NCBI GenBank assembly: GCA_012800475.1 | Contig: JAAZJF010000140.1 | Location: 1 to 6,845, forward strand | Source: Gammaproteobacteria bacterium | Lineage (GTDB): Bacteria; Pseudomonadota; Gammaproteobacteria; Pseudomonadales; Pseudomonadaceae | Length of the DNA stretch: 6,845 nt | Reading direction: 5' to 3' | Shown: positions 6,640-6,845 of the stretch, one piece after another | Numbering within the stretch: the first letter of the stretch is position 1 | How the letters are laid out: every line of letters begins with the position of its first letter | Notes under the pieces: model-generated | What the model was told of the DNA's origin: nothing | Database searches by the model: none | Seen by the model: the letters and a program-made list of their open reading frames with translations, nothing else | Program-made: the position numbers and the translations under genes

Positions 6640-6644
6640 CAGTG
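6613..6644 (-). terminator. Weak candidate terminator of the phosphate transporter gene
   Basis: On the minus strand CACTG (6640-6644) and CAGTG (6627-6631) pair around an 8-nt loop. A bulged GG/CC can extend the stem, and a U-rich run (AAUUUUAAUUAUU) follows. The stem is short and the site overlaps the predicted argA promoter, so the call is tentative. The neighbouring longer inverted repeat (6645-6690) may contribute to ending this transcript. Confidence 0.3.
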
Positions 6645-6690
6645 CCGTTTTTTCAAGCAATGCGCAATCACGCACGACCTGAAAAAACGG
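6645..6690. repeat. Perfect 11-bp inverted repeat after the phosphate transporter gene
   Basis: CCGTTTTTTCA (6645-6655) and TGAAAAAACGG (6680-6690) are exact complements around a 24-nt spacer. The spacer holds a smaller pair, TGCG (6661-6664) with CGCA (6671-6674). The structure begins 11 nt after the transporter stop codon in the minus-strand transcript. The T-run lies inside the arm, not after the stem, so it is not a standard intrinsic terminator; it may be a 3'-end structure of the transporter mRNA or a protein-binding dyad. Confidence 0.55.
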
Positions 6691-6701
6691 AGTACTTCGT
6701 A

Positions 6702-6845
6702 TTAAAGGAAAATGAGTTTCAAGATACTGAAGAACACAATAGCTAAGAATGCACCTGCTGGTAAGGTGATCGCCCACGACATAAAGATCGAACCAATGAC
6801 GCGTAGATTCAGTGCACTAATACCGCGCGCTAAACCAATACCCAA
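6702..6845 (-). CDS. Inorganic phosphate transporter, PiT family (C-terminal fragment, cut by window edge)
   Basis: Only the last 47 codons and the TAA are in the window; the gene continues beyond the right edge. The fragment contains GLARGISALNLRVIGSIFMSW followed by a hydrophobic last membrane helix, AITLPAGAFLAIVFFSILK. This ending is characteristic of PiT-family (PitA-like) inner-membrane carriers, which import phosphate with a cation. In Pseudomonas a PiT gene lies near argA as I recall, which supports the call. The assignment to the family is confident, but substrate details (phosphate versus sulfate) rest on the missing part. A hairpin-rich 125-bp gap separates it from argA. Confidence 0.85.
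   Translation of the reverse strand: MGIGLARGISALNLRVIGSIFMSWAITLPAGAFLAIVFFSILKLIFL

Noticed and set aside
1..6845. CRISPR arrays, tRNA or rRNA genes, insertion sequences, toxin-antitoxin or phage-defence genes
   Set aside because: I saw no regular spaced repeats, tRNA-like cloverleaf sequence, transposase motifs or defence-type domains; almost all of the window is ordinary metabolic and transport coding sequence.

Overview
This is a chromosomal stretch from a gammaproteobacterium, most likely a low-to-mid GC member of the Pseudomonadaceae. The N-acetylglutamate synthase (ArgA) reads almost like the Pseudomonas enzyme over its whole length. The phosphate-transporter tail at the right edge also has the Pseudomonas-type C-terminal sequence. 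Base composition looks like mid-40s % GC by eye, well below classical Pseudomonas, so a genus such as Thiopseudomonas/Denitrificimonas is a reasonable guess, but only a guess.

All recognisable genes lie on the minus strand, so the window is read from right to left. At the right edge (6702-6845) is the last 47 codons of a PiT-family inorganic phosphate transporter. A 125-bp gap follows, with several inverted repeats and a good sigma70-like promoter, and then argA (5266-6576), the first enzyme of arginine biosynthesis. After a 129-bp gap containing a compact dyad-symmetric site comes a tripartite-type (TRAP) solute uptake system: a TAXI-family periplasmic binding protein (4162-5136) and a fused DctQ-DctM permease with a C-terminal DUF3394-like region (1478-4069). 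galE (434-1456), UDP-glucose 4-epimerase, starts only 21 bp after the permease and probably shares its transcript. A strong bidirectional intrinsic terminator (317-356) closes the block.

Functionally, the TAXI protein should capture an organic anion in the periplasm and hand it to the fused permease for ion-coupled import. The substrate cannot be read from the sequence. A perfect 15-bp hairpin lies between the two transporter genes and suggests more binding protein than permease is made from one transcript. GalE supplies UDP-galactose for surface glycans and has no obvious link to the transporter beyond co-transcription.

Positions 1-316 hold no convincing gene, only short out-of-phase open stretches that could be the wreck of a small coiled-coil protein. 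I saw no CRISPR array, tRNA, rRNA, insertion sequence or defence system, and nothing amounting to a wholly new system. The points most worth a second look are the inter-gene hairpin, the dyad at the TAXI leader, the overlapping upstream ORF at argA and the placement of galE.
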